A DNA stretch of 64,000 nt from Caulobacteraceae bacterium (lineage in GTDB: Bacteria > Pseudomonadota > Alphaproteobacteria > Caulobacterales > Aquidulcibacteraceae): contig WRPF01000005.1 in assembly GCA_009773335.1 (NCBI GenBank), forward strand, positions 1 to 64,000, in the 5' to 3' direction. Positions 7,800 to 17,057 of this stretch are shown in pieces (within the stretch, counting starts at the first letter, position 1; every line of letters begins with the position of its first letter). The position numbers and the translations under genes are program-made. A model generated the notes under the pieces. The model did no database searches. It had not been told where the DNA came from and saw nothing but the letters and a program-made list of their open reading frames with translations.

Positions 7800-9220
7800 T
7801 CCGCGTCGCCGCCCTTCTCATCGTCGCGGTCATCGCCGCGCTCTTCACCTTCCAGGCGGCGACCTCTCCGGGACGCGTGGAAATCGAGTGGTTCGGCACC
7901 ACCATCAAGACGAGCGCGCTCTTCGCGGTGATCGCGGTGACGCTGTTCTTCGCGGTGCTGCTGCCGGTGCTGCGTTTCCTGATGGTTCTGGTCGATGCGC
8001 CGGGACGGATCGGTCGCGCCAATCTCATCACCAAGCGCAAAAAGGGCCAGGAATCGCTCGCGCTCGGCCTGATCGCGGCGGAAGCCGGCGAGTTCGACGA
8101 AGCGCGCAAGCACGCGGAAAAGGCCGCCGAACTCGTGGAAGAGCCGCGTCTTGCGAAATTGCTCGAGGCCCGCGCGGCGGAAGTCGCGGGCGACGTGCCC
8201 GCCGCGGAACGCGCCTATTCCGGCATGCTGCAGAACGAGGACACCGAGATCCTCGGCCGCAAGGGCCTGCTGCAGGCGGCGCTGAAGCGCGGCGACCGCA
8301 TCAGCGCCATGTCGCACGCCGAAGCCGCGTTGCGCCTGTCGAAGTCCGCCACGTGGCCGTTCACGACGCTGTTTGAACTGCAGGTGCAGGCTGGCGCGTG
8401 GGAAGGCGCCATCGAGACGCTTGAGGAAGGCGAAAAGCGCAAGCTCGTCGAGCCGAAGGCCGCGACCCGCCGTCGCGCCGTGCTGTTGAGCGCCGCCGCC
8501 CATAAGTTCGAGCGCGAACGCCAGCCCGAGAAGGCGTCCGAGATGGCGCAGCGCGCCGTACGCCTCGCGCCGGGCTTTGCGCCCGCCGCCGCCATCGCCG
8601 CACGCCTGCTGGTGATGGAAGGCAAGGCGTGGAAAGCGCAGGCGGTGCTGGAAGAGGCGTGGGAAACCGCGCCGCACCCGGCCATCGCGCACGCCTATCG
8701 CGACATCAAGTCCGACGAACCGCCAGTCGACCGCCAGCGCCGCATGATGGGCCTCGTCGAGCTGAAGCCAGATCACCGCGAGAGCCGCATCATCGCCGCC
8801 GAGATCGCCATGCAGCAGCTCAACTGGCAGGGCGCGTGGGACAATCTCGAGCAGGCCTACCGCGAGAACCCCTCGTCGCGGATCTGCAATCTGTTCGCGG
8901 GCGTGTGCAAAGGCCGCAATGACGACGAAGGCGCGCGCCGCTGGCTGGCGCAGGCGTCTGTCGCGCCGCGCGAGGCCGACTGGACGGATCTCGATCCGGA
9001 AGGCCCCGCGTTCCTCTACGACGACACCGACTGGGCGCGCCTCGTCTACATGTTCGGCGACGCCGGCCAGCTCATCCACCCGCGCATGGAGCGCGGCGGG
9101 CGCGATGTGGGCGCGGGCTCGGTGCTGGCCCTGCCGGCCGCCCTGCGCGGCGCCTCCGCCGGGGACCAGTCCGCCTGGACCGCTAACGACGGCGGGTACC
9201 GCGAAGAGGCGGCCGAGTAG
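7796..9220 (+). CDS. hemY: HemY-family TPR membrane protein
   Basis: A 474-residue protein with two membrane segments (about 3-20 and 36-63), then 'RIGRANLITKRKKGQ' and helical TPR-like repeats to about residue 400. This is the HemY_N plus TPR architecture of the protein encoded at the end of heme operons. It is distinct from protoporphyrinogen oxidase, which shares the symbol in other bacteria. Its exact role in heme synthesis is not settled; a scaffold function is usually proposed. The start overlaps the mitofilin-like stop by 4 bases, indicating translational coupling. Confidence 0.88.
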   Translation: MIRVAALLIVAVIAALFTFQAATSPGRVEIEWFGTTIKTSALFAVIAVTLFFAVLLPVLRFLMVLVDAPGRIGRANLITKRKKGQESLALGLIAAEAGEFDEARKHAEKAAELVEEPRLAKLLEARAAEVAGDVPAAERAYSGMLQNEDTEILGRKGLLQAALKRGDRISAMSHAEAALRLSKSATWPFTTLFELQVQAGAWEGAIETLEEGEKRKLVEPKAATRRRAVLLSAAAHKFERERQPEKASEMAQRAVRLAPGFAPAAAIAARLLVMEGKAWKAQAVLEEAWETAPHPAIAHAYRDIKSDEPPVDRQRRMMGLVELKPDHRESRIIAAEIAMQQLNWQGAWDNLEQAYRENPSSRICNLFAGVCKGRNDDEGARRWLAQASVAPREADWTDLDPEGPAFLYDDTDWARLVYMFGDAGQLIHPRMERGGRDVGAGSVLALPAALRGASAGDQSAWTANDGGYREEAAE

Positions 9221-9308
9221 CAGCAACCGGGTAGCAACGGCGGCTTGCGGGCGCCCGCGACCCCCGCTAGAACCCCGGCTCTCGCCAGACTTGATCTGGT
9301 CGGGCGGC

Positions 9309-9384
9309 GCCGCTTTAGCTCAGCCGGTAGAGCACCGCATTCGTAATGCGGGGGTCAGGTGTTCGAGTCACCTAAGCGGCACCA
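9309..9384 (+). tRNA. tRNA-Thr (anticodon CGT)
   Basis: A full cloverleaf can be drawn: acceptor GCCGCTT/AAGCGGC, D-arm with GCTC...GAGC, anticodon stem CCGCA/TGCGG enclosing the loop TTCGTAA (anticodon CGT, reading ACG), variable loop, T-arm AGGTG/CACCT with loop TTCGAGT, discriminator A and encoded CCA. It lies 88 bases after hemY on the same strand. The 3' flank contains no recognisable gene for 400 bases. Confidence 0.96.
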
Positions 9385-9788
9385 TGTCCCCCATGGGTTT
9401 CAGCCAGTTTTCTTCGCCTTCGGGCGCGCGCTGTGCCCAGTTTCGCGCCCAGTTTCCGAAACTGCCGAAATGCCGCCTGGGGCGCCTCGTCTCGCTGTGC
9501 TCAATTTGGGCCGCGCTCTCCCCACACAGCGATCCGCTCATCGGTTCCCGTCGGCGCTTGCGGATCGGACGCGACGAACCGGGGCGCATGGAAGTCGCCT
9601 CAAACCAGTCAACGAACACCTCAATTTCCGACAACTTCGTGGTTGTTCGACATCTGCACCGTGTTGTTCCCGAAAATCACTGATCTGTTGCCTTGCGCGT
9701 GGGCAAAATTCACGGTGGCTACCTCAAACCGTTAACGTCGGAAAATAGAACGACCCCGTCGCATGTGCCGCGATCTACGGGGGTCTCA
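9385..9788. other. Gene-poor stretch after tRNA-Thr; leader of the TonB receptor
   Basis: About 400 bases without a gene I can support. A minus-strand frame of 88 codons (9368-9634) runs into the 3' end of the tRNA, but it shows no conserved domain and I treat it as unproven. The last part is the receptor leader, with GGGGGT just before the ATG at 9789. tRNA 3' ends are common integration sites, so this may be a scar of a lost element, but no direct repeat of the tRNA end was noticed nearby. Confidence 0.3.
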
Positions 9789-12491
9789 ATGATTTTTCGC
9801 CGCAAGCTGGAGCTACTCGCCCAGGCAGCCTTTTTCTGGTCGGCGCTGGCCGCGCCCTTCGCAACGACAGCGAACGCGCAGACCAGCACAATAGCGGACG
9901 CCACGGCGGCCGCGGAAGACGAAATCGTCGTCACCGCAACCCCCATCCGGGACAGCCTTGCGCGATCGCTCGAAATCCAGCGTGAAGCGGACAACATCGT
10001 CAACGTGATCGCCGCCGACACGATCGGCCGCTTTCCGGACGCCACTGCAGCAGGCGCACTCTCGCGCCTTCCCAGCGTCGGCGTTCAGCGCGACCAGGGT
10101 CAGGAACGCTATATCCAGGTCCGCGGCGCGCCGACCCGCTGGTCAGCCGTGTCCCTCGACGGCATCAACGTCCTCGGCGCGGAAGACCGGATCTTCCGTT
10201 TCGACTCCGTTCCGGCCGTGCAGATCAGCCAGCTTGAACTCAACAAGACCCTGACGCCGGAAATGCCCGCCGAAGCGCTCGCGGGCCGCGTCAACATCGT
10301 GACCTACTCGCCGATGGCCAATACCGGCCTCCATGCCTACGTGGACGGTGGCTACGGCATGGGCGATCTCGGCGATGCGCCGACCAAGCAGTACGCCGCG
10401 CGGCTCTCGTGGGCGAACGACATGTTCGGCCTCAGCGTCAGCGGGTCGCATTTCGCCTTCGAGCAGCACACAGACAACTCCGAACCGCGGTTCGACGCCG
10501 TCGGCATGTCGCAGCTGCGCATAACCAAGTACGTGATCGAACGGCAGACCGAATCGTATTCGGCGAAGCTCGAGTTCGAACCCTCCCCGGACCACCGGTT
10601 CTCGCTGAGCCACCTCAAGACCGAATTCAACGACTTCGAGGAGCGCAACCAGTATCGCTGGCAGTTCAGCCGCGCACTCTCGGGCACGCGCAACTTCCAG
10701 ACGGCGGATCTCGTCGGCGTGCCGCAGGAAGCCGCTTACGAAGACGGCATCTACTCGAACGGCGTGTATTACACCGTCCTGCACGGCGAGCACGAGCTTG
10801 GCGGCTGGAAGGCGGACTGGAACGTCGCCTACACGACCACCGAGTTCAACACCTACACCCCAGGTGTCATCCGCACGACGTCCAACGTGCTCAACGCAAC
10901 AACAGCAGCCACCGCACCGCTGCTACCGTCAATGCACATCAACGTAAACGCCGTTGCCGGCGGCATTCCGAACATCACGCTGTACAGCACGGTGAGCAAC
11001 GGCGCAGGCGGTTTCGTGCGAGGCCCCGCGATCCTCGCGTCCGTGAACGACGTGCTCGGCAATGTCTACTACGCGACCGAATTTAGCTCCACGCTCGAAA
11101 CGGAAGCATGGACCTACAAGGGCGATGTCCAGCGCGACTGGAACAACCTGGGCGCTGACGCCACTTTCAGCGCGGGTTTCCAGATGGACAGCCGCAGCCA
11201 GGACGGGAGCCTGACCGCCCTCGTACGTCCTGATGGAACGGTCGCCTCGAACAACGCCTCGGGTTTCAATCTCGTGACGCAATCGACCGCGCTGGGCCTC
11301 CCTTGGACCCCGGGTGCGTTCGTCTCCAACGCCGCGTGGGATACGAACTTCGATTTCGGCTATCTCGGCACCTACGTGCGCTCGGAAGCCATGATCGATC
11401 AGCTTGGCGCCCTGATGGCGGCAGCAAGAACCGCCAACGCGGCCGGCGCGAACATTGCCGTCTTCGGAACGGACCCGCGCTCCATCAACACGGTCGAAGA
11501 AACGGTCAAGTCCGCCTACGCCCAGAACCGCTGGAAATGGGATCGTCACACCCTGCTCGCCGGCGTCCGCGTCGAACAGACCGAGATCGATACGAAGGGC
11601 TTTCTCGCTCAGGGCCTCGTGCCGCTGAACCTCTCCAGCGACGAAGTCGCCTACTTCCCGAGCCTGCACTACAGCTTCGACCTCTCAGACGAAGTCAAGC
11701 TGCGCGGTGCGCTGATCAGCGGCCAGGCGCGGCCCAGCCTGAGCGACATGCAGGCGACGGTTTCGGTCAACGACTCCAACCAGACGATCACGGGCGGCAA
11801 TCCGTTCGTTGTGCCAGAAAAGGCCTACGGTCTCGACGTTTCCGCCGAGTGGTACTTCGCGCCTGCGTCCATTCTCGCCATCAGCGCCTATCACCGTGAA
11901 GTCAAGGATACGCTGTTCGACTCCGGCCAGATCGTCGGCGACGCCCGCTACGACAGCGGCGGCATCAACCGCGCGAACTACACGCTCTCCTCGACCGTCA
12001 ACGGCGGAGACGGCACCCTGACCGGCGTGGAACTGACCTACTACCATCCCTGGAATTTCCTCCCTGGATGGCTGTCCGGCTTCGGGTTCCAGGGCAGCAT
12101 CGCGCTCAATACGGGTGAGTTCGACGCACCTAACGGCGACGGAACTTTCTCCAGCGTCGAATTCCCAGGCACATCCGACCGCATCTACAACGCCACCCTC
12201 TTCTACGAGAAGTATGGCCTGTCGGCGCGGCTCGTGTACCAGTACCGCACAGACTGGCTCGACGAGGTTTTCCCGAGCGGCAGCGCGGCGAACGCGAACC
12301 TCTACTGGGACGCGACCGAACGGCTGGATTTCTCCGCGCGTTACCAGGCCACCGACGCCGTCAGCCTGTACTTCGACGCCGTGAACATCTTCAACGAGTA
12401 CGGCGTTCGCTATCAGGCGCAGGAAGATCGCCCCTACGAAGTCGAGAGCTTCGGACGGCGCTTCATGATTGGCGTGCGCGCCAACTTCTGA
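9789..12491 (+). CDS. TonB-dependent outer membrane receptor
   Basis: A 900-residue outer-membrane transporter powered by TonB-ExbBD. A signal peptide (to about residue 34, 'TTANAQT') is followed by a TonB-box-like 'DEIVVTATP', a plug domain ('GRFPDATAAGALSRLPSVGV', 'IQVRGA', 'LDGINVLG') and a 22-strand-type barrel ending in an aromatic residue ('GVRANF'). Length fits carbohydrate or siderophore receptors of Caulobacterales and Sphingomonadales. There is no neighbouring catabolic gene, so the substrate cannot be inferred. ATG 9789 follows a GGGGGT ribosome site, and a strong terminator follows the gene. Confidence 0.9.
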   Translation: MIFRRKLELLAQAAFFWSALAAPFATTANAQTSTIADATAAAEDEIVVTATPIRDSLARSLEIQREADNIVNVIAADTIGRFPDATAAGALSRLPSVGVQRDQGQERYIQVRGAPTRWSAVSLDGINVLGAEDRIFRFDSVPAVQISQLELNKTLTPEMPAEALAGRVNIVTYSPMANTGLHAYVDGGYGMGDLGDAPTKQYAARLSWANDMFGLSVSGSHFAFEQHTDNSEPRFDAVGMSQLRITKYVIERQTESYSAKLEFEPSPDHRFSLSHLKTEFNDFEERNQYRWQFSRALSGTRNFQTADLVGVPQEAAYEDGIYSNGVYYTVLHGEHELGGWKADWNVAYTTTEFNTYTPGVIRTTSNVLNATTAATAPLLPSMHINVNAVAGGIPNITLYSTVSNGAGGFVRGPAILASVNDVLGNVYYATEFSSTLETEAWTYKGDVQRDWNNLGADATFSAGFQMDSRSQDGSLTALVRPDGTVASNNASGFNLVTQSTALGLPWTPGAFVSNAAWDTNFDFGYLGTYVRSEAMIDQLGALMAAARTANAAGANIAVFGTDPRSINTVEETVKSAYAQNRWKWDRHTLLAGVRVEQTEIDTKGFLAQGLVPLNLSSDEVAYFPSLHYSFDLSDEVKLRGALISGQARPSLSDMQATVSVNDSNQTITGGNPFVVPEKAYGLDVSAEWYFAPASILAISAYHREVKDTLFDSGQIVGDARYDSGGINRANYTLSSTVNGGDGTLTGVELTYYHPWNFLPGWLSGFGFQGSIALNTGEFDAPNGDGTFSSVEFPGTSDRIYNATLFYEKYGLSARLVYQYRTDWLDEVFPSGSAANANLYWDATERLDFSARYQATDAVSLYFDAVNIFNEYGVRYQAQEDRPYEVESFGRRFMIGVRANF

Positions 12492-12517
12492 TCGACCTCC
12501 CGATACAGACCAGATGG

Positions 12518-12555
12518 GCAGGGCCCGCTCCAACCGGAGCGGGCCCTGCTTTTTT
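12518..12555 (+). terminator. Rho-independent terminator after the TonB receptor
   Basis: A perfect 14-bp stem (GCAGGGCCCGCTCC and its complement, 12518-12531 and 12536-12549) with loop AACC, followed by TTTTTT. It may also serve the converging GST gene. Confidence 0.92.
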
Positions 12556-12604
12556 CCGCCTGTGTTCGCAATGCGGGCTCGAACAGAGCTGTCGGGCAGC
12601 GCCC

Positions 12605-13258
12605 TCAGCCACCGATCTTGTGCGCGCGCACCGTCACGGCCTTGACCACATGGTCCTGAAAGGCCTGCCGGTCGCGCAAACGGTCGAGCCAGCTGGAGAT
12701 ATTGGGTGTCGCGGGAAGCTCGAGAGCGTCTGGAATCCGCGCGTACCGATGCGCCATGACGCCGAGCGAGAGGTCGGCAATCGACAGACTGTCGTCCACA
12801 ACAAATCGCCGGCCCTCAAGCCTCTGCTCCAGAATGCGCACTGCAGGCAATTCCCCGAACACGGTTGAGCGGCAGGACTCGACGGTCGCGCCGGCGGCTC
12901 GATAGGTCGTACGCATTCGCCCGACAGCGCCGCCAAAGGTCGACGACCAGTCCATCCATGCCTCGGCCTCCGCTCGTGCGAGCGGCTCTTCCGGCCACAT
13001 GGCGCCGCGCGCGTACGTGCACGTCAGGTATCTGATGATCGCATTCGATTCCCACAACGCCTCGCCGCCGGGCGTCACCAGCGTCGGGATGCGTCCGCCG
13101 GGATTGAGCGCGCGATGAGCCGGATCATCAAGGCCGCCAAATTTGCCGCCGAGGTCCAGTCTGCGATGAGGAAGGCCGAGTTCGCCGACCGTCCACATAA
13201 CGCGCGCGACGGCGGAGGAGTCCGCGCGGCCCAGTATTGTGAATACGCCGGCTTTCAC
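12605..13258 (-). CDS. Glutathione S-transferase family protein
   Basis: A 217-residue protein with the GST fold layout. The N-terminal thioredoxin-like part (1-80) includes 'RADSSAVARVMWTVGELGLP' and the glutathione-binding 'GRIPTLVTPGGEALWESNAI' (cis-Pro after Ile, then E-S). The C-terminal helical domain contains 'SIADLSLGVMAHRY', the N-capping box region of GSTs. A Ser rather than Tyr in the first loop suggests a Beta/Zeta/Nu-like type. The substrate is unknown. It sits 17 bases downstream of an ABC exporter gene on the same strand, so a shared detoxification or export role is possible. Confidence 0.88.
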   Translation of the reverse strand: MKAGVFTILGRADSSAVARVMWTVGELGLPHRRLDLGGKFGGLDDPAHRALNPGGRIPTLVTPGGEALWESNAIIRYLTCTYARGAMWPEEPLARAEAEAWMDWSSTFGGAVGRMRTTYRAAGATVESCRSTVFGELPAVRILEQRLEGRRFVVDDSLSIADLSLGVMAHRYARIPDALELPATPNISSWLDRLRDRQAFQDHVVKAVTVRAHKIGG

Positions 13259-13275
13259 CTCATCCTCGCAACCGA

Positions 13276-15048
13276 TTATGCAATCTTGCCGAGATCCCGC
13301 TCCAGCAGATGCAGATCACGGTATCTGCCCTGCGGTCGCGAAATGAGTTCGGCATGCGCGCCCTGCTCGACCACACGCCCCTCATCGAACACAAGTATCC
13401 TGTCCATGGCGCGCACGGTGGAGAGTCGGTGCGCGATCACGATGGTCGTGCGGCCGCGCATCAACTCCTCGATGGCGTCCTGGATCTGGCGCTCAGTGAT
13501 CGTGTCGAGGCTTGAGGTCGCCTCGTCGAGCACAAGGATCGGCGCATCCGCCAGAAACGCCCGTGCGAGCGCCACCCGTTGACGTTCGCCACCCGACAAT
13601 TTCACACCGCGCTCGCCGACCAGCGTGTCGTACCCGTCAGGCAACCGGCAAATGAAGTCATGAGCACGCGCGCGCCTGGCGGCTTCCACAATCTCCTCTG
13701 GTTTCGCACTGGGCCGGCCGTAGGCGATATTGCCGGACAACGACCTGTGAAAGAGCGACGGATCCTGTGGCACGATGGCTATGGACCGACGCAGTTCGGC
13801 CTGGGCCACCGAGGCGATGTCGGCGCCATCGATACGGATCGCTCCGCCATTGACGTCGTACAGGCGCTGCAAGAGCTTGACGAACGTCGACTTGCCCGAG
13901 CCGGATGGCCCCACGAGCCCCACCTTCTCCCCGGGCGCGATACGGATGGAGAAGCTCGAATAGAGGTGATCGGACTGCCCATAGCGAAAGGTTACGTTGT
14001 CAAAGACGATCTCTCCGGCGCCTCTCGCCATTGGTCTGACCGACGACTGGTCCGAGACCTGGAGCGGCAGGCGCAGGAACTCCACCGCATCGGCAAACTC
14101 GCCAAAGGCGCGCTGCAGCACCCGGATGTCGCCGCCGACGCTGCGCAGATGGCCCGCCAGCTGGAAGCTCGCCGCGATAGTGAAAGTGATGTCGCCAGCA
14201 GTGACGCCCTCCCTTCCCACGACGAGGAGGCCGAGCACGCCGATCTGCAACACCACCCAGATTCCCTGCTGGACCGCACCCATGTCCGTAGCACGGTTGA
14301 AGGACCGCACGGCCACGTCTCTCCAGTGATTGGCGATTTCGCCGATGTGATCGTCTTCCCGCACCTCCGCCCCGAACGCCTTCACGACAGCGTTGTTCGT
14401 GATGCAGTCCGCCACCGAGCCGGTAAGGCGCGAGTCCGCTGCTGCGGCGACGAGATTGGCCGGACGCACCCACATGGTCGCGATGACAAGGCTTACGACC
14501 ACGTAGATGAGAACGACCAGGAAGAACGCGGCGCCGGCGGCGGGCAGCCGAAAGAACAATGCCACACCGAGCCCGATGGTCAGCAGGATTGGCGTTGCGA
14601 GCCGTATCCAGACAATCTGCCCGATCATGTCCAGCGCCCAGCGCGCCCTAGAAAGACGATGCACGGTTGCGCCTGCAAACGTGTTGGCGTGCCAGTCTGC
14701 GGAAAATCGCTGCACGCGGCCGAACGCATCCATCTGGATGCGCTGCATGCTGCGCGCGGCGTACCCGTTCCAGACACGATCGAGGATCTGCTTCAGGACC
14801 ACCTGAGCGCCCATGGACACAGCGACACCCCCCAGCAGGACCAGAGATGCGGCGACAGCCGCCCTAGCGCCGATCGATCCCACGACCTCGCCGAGAAGTA
14901 TCGGCGTCACCAGCTCTGACGTGACGAGGCCCGCCAGCAGAATTGCGACTGAAAATAACGTCGCCGGCTCGCGAAACCAGTACCCTGCACAAAGCGACAT
15001 CACGTCGCGCCAGGTAACGCTTCTGCTTGTTGAACGCGCCATATTCAT
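13276..15048 (-). CDS. ABC exporter, fused membrane and ATPase domains
   Basis: A 590-residue half-transporter. Residues 25-320 form the six-helix exporter membrane domain and 345-590 the ATPase. Walker A is 'GPSGSGKST' (380-388), the signature 'LSGGERQRVALARAFL', Walker B 'ILVLDEATSSLD' and the H-loop 'IVIAHRLSTV'. It resembles MsbA/HlyB-type multidrug or lipid exporters and should act as a homodimer in the inner membrane. An ATG two codons later is an alternative start. It is followed by the GST gene. Substrate specificity cannot be read from sequence. Confidence 0.92.
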   Translation of the reverse strand: MNMARSTSRSVTWRDVMSLCAGYWFREPATLFSVAILLAGLVTSELVTPILLGEVVGSIGARAAVAASLVLLGGVAVSMGAQVVLKQILDRVWNGYAARSMQRIQMDAFGRVQRFSADWHANTFAGATVHRLSRARWALDMIGQIVWIRLATPILLTIGLGVALFFRLPAAGAAFFLVVLIYVVVSLVIATMWVRPANLVAAAADSRLTGSVADCITNNAVVKAFGAEVREDDHIGEIANHWRDVAVRSFNRATDMGAVQQGIWVVLQIGVLGLLVVGREGVTAGDITFTIAASFQLAGHLRSVGGDIRVLQRAFGEFADAVEFLRLPLQVSDQSSVRPMARGAGEIVFDNVTFRYGQSDHLYSSFSIRIAPGEKVGLVGPSGSGKSTFVKLLQRLYDVNGGAIRIDGADIASVAQAELRRSIAIVPQDPSLFHRSLSGNIAYGRPSAKPEEIVEAARRARAHDFICRLPDGYDTLVGERGVKLSGGERQRVALARAFLADAPILVLDEATSSLDTITERQIQDAIEELMRGRTTIVIAHRLSTVRAMDRILVFDEGRVVEQGAHAELISRPQGRYRDLHLLERDLGKIA

Positions 15049-15123
15049 GAGCCTCTGAAGGTCAGAAGACCTTGTGCGACGGATTGCCGGGAAGCGAAGT
15101 CAAGTGCGCCCGCATTGTGTCAG

Positions 15124-15164
15124 TTCTGATCGCGCCTGACAGACAATGCGTCGACCGATCAGAA
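15124..15164. repeat. Inverted repeat between the phn arm and the ABC exporter
   Basis: Perfect 9-bp arms TTCTGATCG (15124-15132) and CGATCAGAA (15156-15164) with a 23-base spacer, located between the 3' end of the EEP gene and the ABC exporter start. There is no T-run on either side. It could be an operator or an mRNA hairpin that ends the phn transcript. Confidence 0.4.
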
Positions 15165-15173
15165 AGTTGTCCG

Positions 15174-15920
15174 TCAAGGCTGCGACGCAAGCGTCGCCAG
15201 GACTCCAAAGTGATCGCTTGGCCAGACGCCGTTGACGGGATCAACCTCCGTCAACACGGTGTCGCGTGCGCAGACATGCCAGCGCGACCCGCCGCCCACG
15301 AGCGCCACGTGGTCGACCGCCGCGTTCGCTCGGCAGCGTAGCGTGGATGACGCAAGGGCGGACGCATCCGTGCCAAAGTCCGCATCGTATCGCCGCACGA
15401 ACTGCTTGACCTCCGGGGCATCCACGCCGGCGTTGAAATCGCCCGCGATGACCAGAGGTCGTCGTCCGTCGCGTTGCGCCCACGCTGCTGCGGCGTCGAG
15501 TTGTCGAGCGCGCGCTGCGACGCCGACGTCGTCGCGCAAATGGGACAGATGGAGATTGAGCACGCCGAGGCGCCCCTGGGGAGACAAGACTTCGACAAGC
15601 TGGGCCAGACGCTGACCGTCGGCTTCGTGCATAGGCAGTTCATGCGCCTCGGCGGCCATGATCCTCCAGGATGTCAGAATCGCGAGGCCCGATGTGGAAG
15701 CCTGGCCGTTTCGCACTTTGGCGCGCGCCGGATGCGCCGCCAGAGAAAGCCCGAGTTCCCGGGCAAGATATCGCCCGACGCACATATCGGCATCCGCGTA
15801 GACTTCCTGCAAGCAAACGATATCGGCCGCCAGGCCGACCAGCCCGCTGGCGATCAAAGGCAGCCTCGCGCCAAGGTCGCCCTCGTCCTTCCAGAAGTTC
15901 AGTGTGACGACGCGGATCAT
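15174..15920 (-). CDS. Endonuclease/exonuclease/phosphatase (EEP) family protein in the phn cluster
   Basis: A 248-residue cytosolic member of the EEP (DNase I/sphingomyelinase) fold. The motifs are 'VVTLNFWKDEG' at the N-terminus, metal-binding 'CLQEV', 'LHLSH', catalytic 'AGDFNA', and C-terminal 'DHVAL' and 'PSDHFGVLA'. No signal peptide is present. Its ATG at 15920 overlaps the stop of the upstream phnM (ATGA), so it is translationally coupled to phosphonate metabolism. It may hydrolyse a phosphate ester in that pathway, for example replacing PhnP, which is absent here. That is inference: the family also includes nucleases and lipid phosphatases. Confidence 0.8.
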   Translation of the reverse strand: MIRVVTLNFWKDEGDLGARLPLIASGLVGLAADIVCLQEVYADADMCVGRYLARELGLSLAAHPARAKVRNGQASTSGLAILTSWRIMAAEAHELPMHEADGQRLAQLVEVLSPQGRLGVLNLHLSHLRDDVGVAARARQLDAAAAWAQRDGRRPLVIAGDFNAGVDAPEVKQFVRRYDADFGTDASALASSTLRCRANAAVDHVALVGGGSRWHVCARDTVLTEVDPVNGVWPSDHFGVLATLASQP

Positions 15921-17050
15921 CCAACCCGTTCGCCTGCGACCCATACGCCACGGACAACCGGCAGGCCGTCCACGATCCTGACGCGCACAAGATCAGCGCG
16001 CATGCCGGGCGCAATCGCTCCGCGATCCCCAAAGCCAGCCGCCTGAGCGGGCGCACGCGTCACGGTCGCAATAGCCCGTGGCAATGGCCAATCGAACGGC
16101 GCCTGCGCCAACCGGAATGCGCATTCGATCAGACTGCGCGGCACATAGTCGGAAGCAATGGCGTCAAGATATCCAGCGTGCGCCACGTCCGATACGGAAA
16201 TGTTCCCCGAGTAGGAGCCGCCGCGAACCAGATTGGGACCACCCATGACGATCGTCATCCCGCGCGCGCGCGCCTGCGCCGCGGCCGCGTCGGTAACCGG
16301 AAACTCGGCGATGGTTGCGCCGAGTTGTACTGCTTCGTCGATATGCGCTGTTGTTTCATCGTCGTGACTTGCAAGCGGAATGCCCGCAGCGAGAGAGAGA
16401 TCCGATACGAGCGCCTTGTTGGCAGGACCATACTCGATCTGCCGCGACCGCATCGTCGCAAGTCGCCGGTCGATTTCCGCTTCACTCTCCCCTTCCTCAC
16501 GCCACATCGTCAGGAATCGGTCCAGGTTCCGGTACTGGCGTTGACCTGGTGTGTGATCCATCAGCGACATGAGGCCGGTAAGATCGTTGTCGAACAGGGG
16601 CGGGAGCATGCTCGTCAGTTGTTCGGATGTCGTCTCGCAACGCCAGTGGAGCCGGTGGGTCGCCTTCAACAGGCCGCCGTCCGATGCGGCCAGAAGTCCC
16701 CCCGCCAATCGTCCGAGATTGTCCTGTTTCCGTGACTCCGAAAAGCCGAATGAACCGACGCTCAGGCTGTCGAAGACGGTGGTGACGCCCACCGATATGC
16801 ACAACCCGTCATGCACCACTGCCGCGGACACCGGATTCCAGTCGATCTTGGGCCTCGGAAAGAAGTGTTTCTCCAGATTGTCGGTATGGAGATCCACAAT
16901 TCCTGGAATGAGGAAATCCTGCTCGAGATCTTCTCCGTGGACGCTCCTTCCAGGAAGGACCTCCACGATACGTCCACGCTCGATGACGGCGCCGCCAAGG
17001 ACGTCCGCTTCCGGCGTAACGACTCTTGCATTGGAAAGTACGAGACTCAT
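15917..17050 (-). CDS. phnM: PhnM-type phosphonate amidohydrolase, copy 1
   Basis: PhnM hydrolyses alpha-D-ribose 1-methylphosphonate 5-triphosphate to the 5-phosphate and pyrophosphate. This 377-residue protein has the full amidohydrolase metal set: 'DLHTDNLEKHF', 'LHWRCET', 'SLMDHTPGQRQ', 'PLASHDDETTAH' and 'GGPNLVRGGSYSGN'. ATG 17050 is chosen because GAGGAAAAG precedes it and it starts 7 bases after the phnF stop. A second, complete phnM lies at 22730 on the other strand. The two differ at many positions, so they look like old paralogues, perhaps with different substrates. Confidence 0.9.
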   Translation of the reverse strand: MSLVLSNARVVTPEADVLGGAVIERGRIVEVLPGRSVHGEDLEQDFLIPGIVDLHTDNLEKHFFPRPKIDWNPVSAAVVHDGLCISVGVTTVFDSLSVGSFGFSESRKQDNLGRLAGGLLAASDGGLLKATHRLHWRCETTSEQLTSMLPPLFDNDLTGLMSLMDHTPGQRQYRNLDRFLTMWREEGESEAEIDRRLATMRSRQIEYGPANKALVSDLSLAAGIPLASHDDETTAHIDEAVQLGATIAEFPVTDAAAAQARARGMTIVMGGPNLVRGGSYSGNISVSDVAHAGYLDAIASDYVPRSLIECAFRLAQAPFDWPLPRAIATVTRAPAQAAGFGDRGAIAPGMRADLVRVRIVDGLPVVRGVWVAGERVG

Positions 17051-17057
17051 CTTTTCC

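Noticed and set aside
6815-9226. 803-codon minus-strand open frame opposite the mitofilin-like and hemY genes
   Set aside because: High-GC shadow of two well-supported coupled genes; low-complexity Arg/Ala-rich translation without domains.
9368-9634. 88-codon minus-strand frame reaching into the tRNA 3' end
   Set aside because: No recombinase or other motif, no clear ribosome site; kept only as a hint of a possible integration scar.
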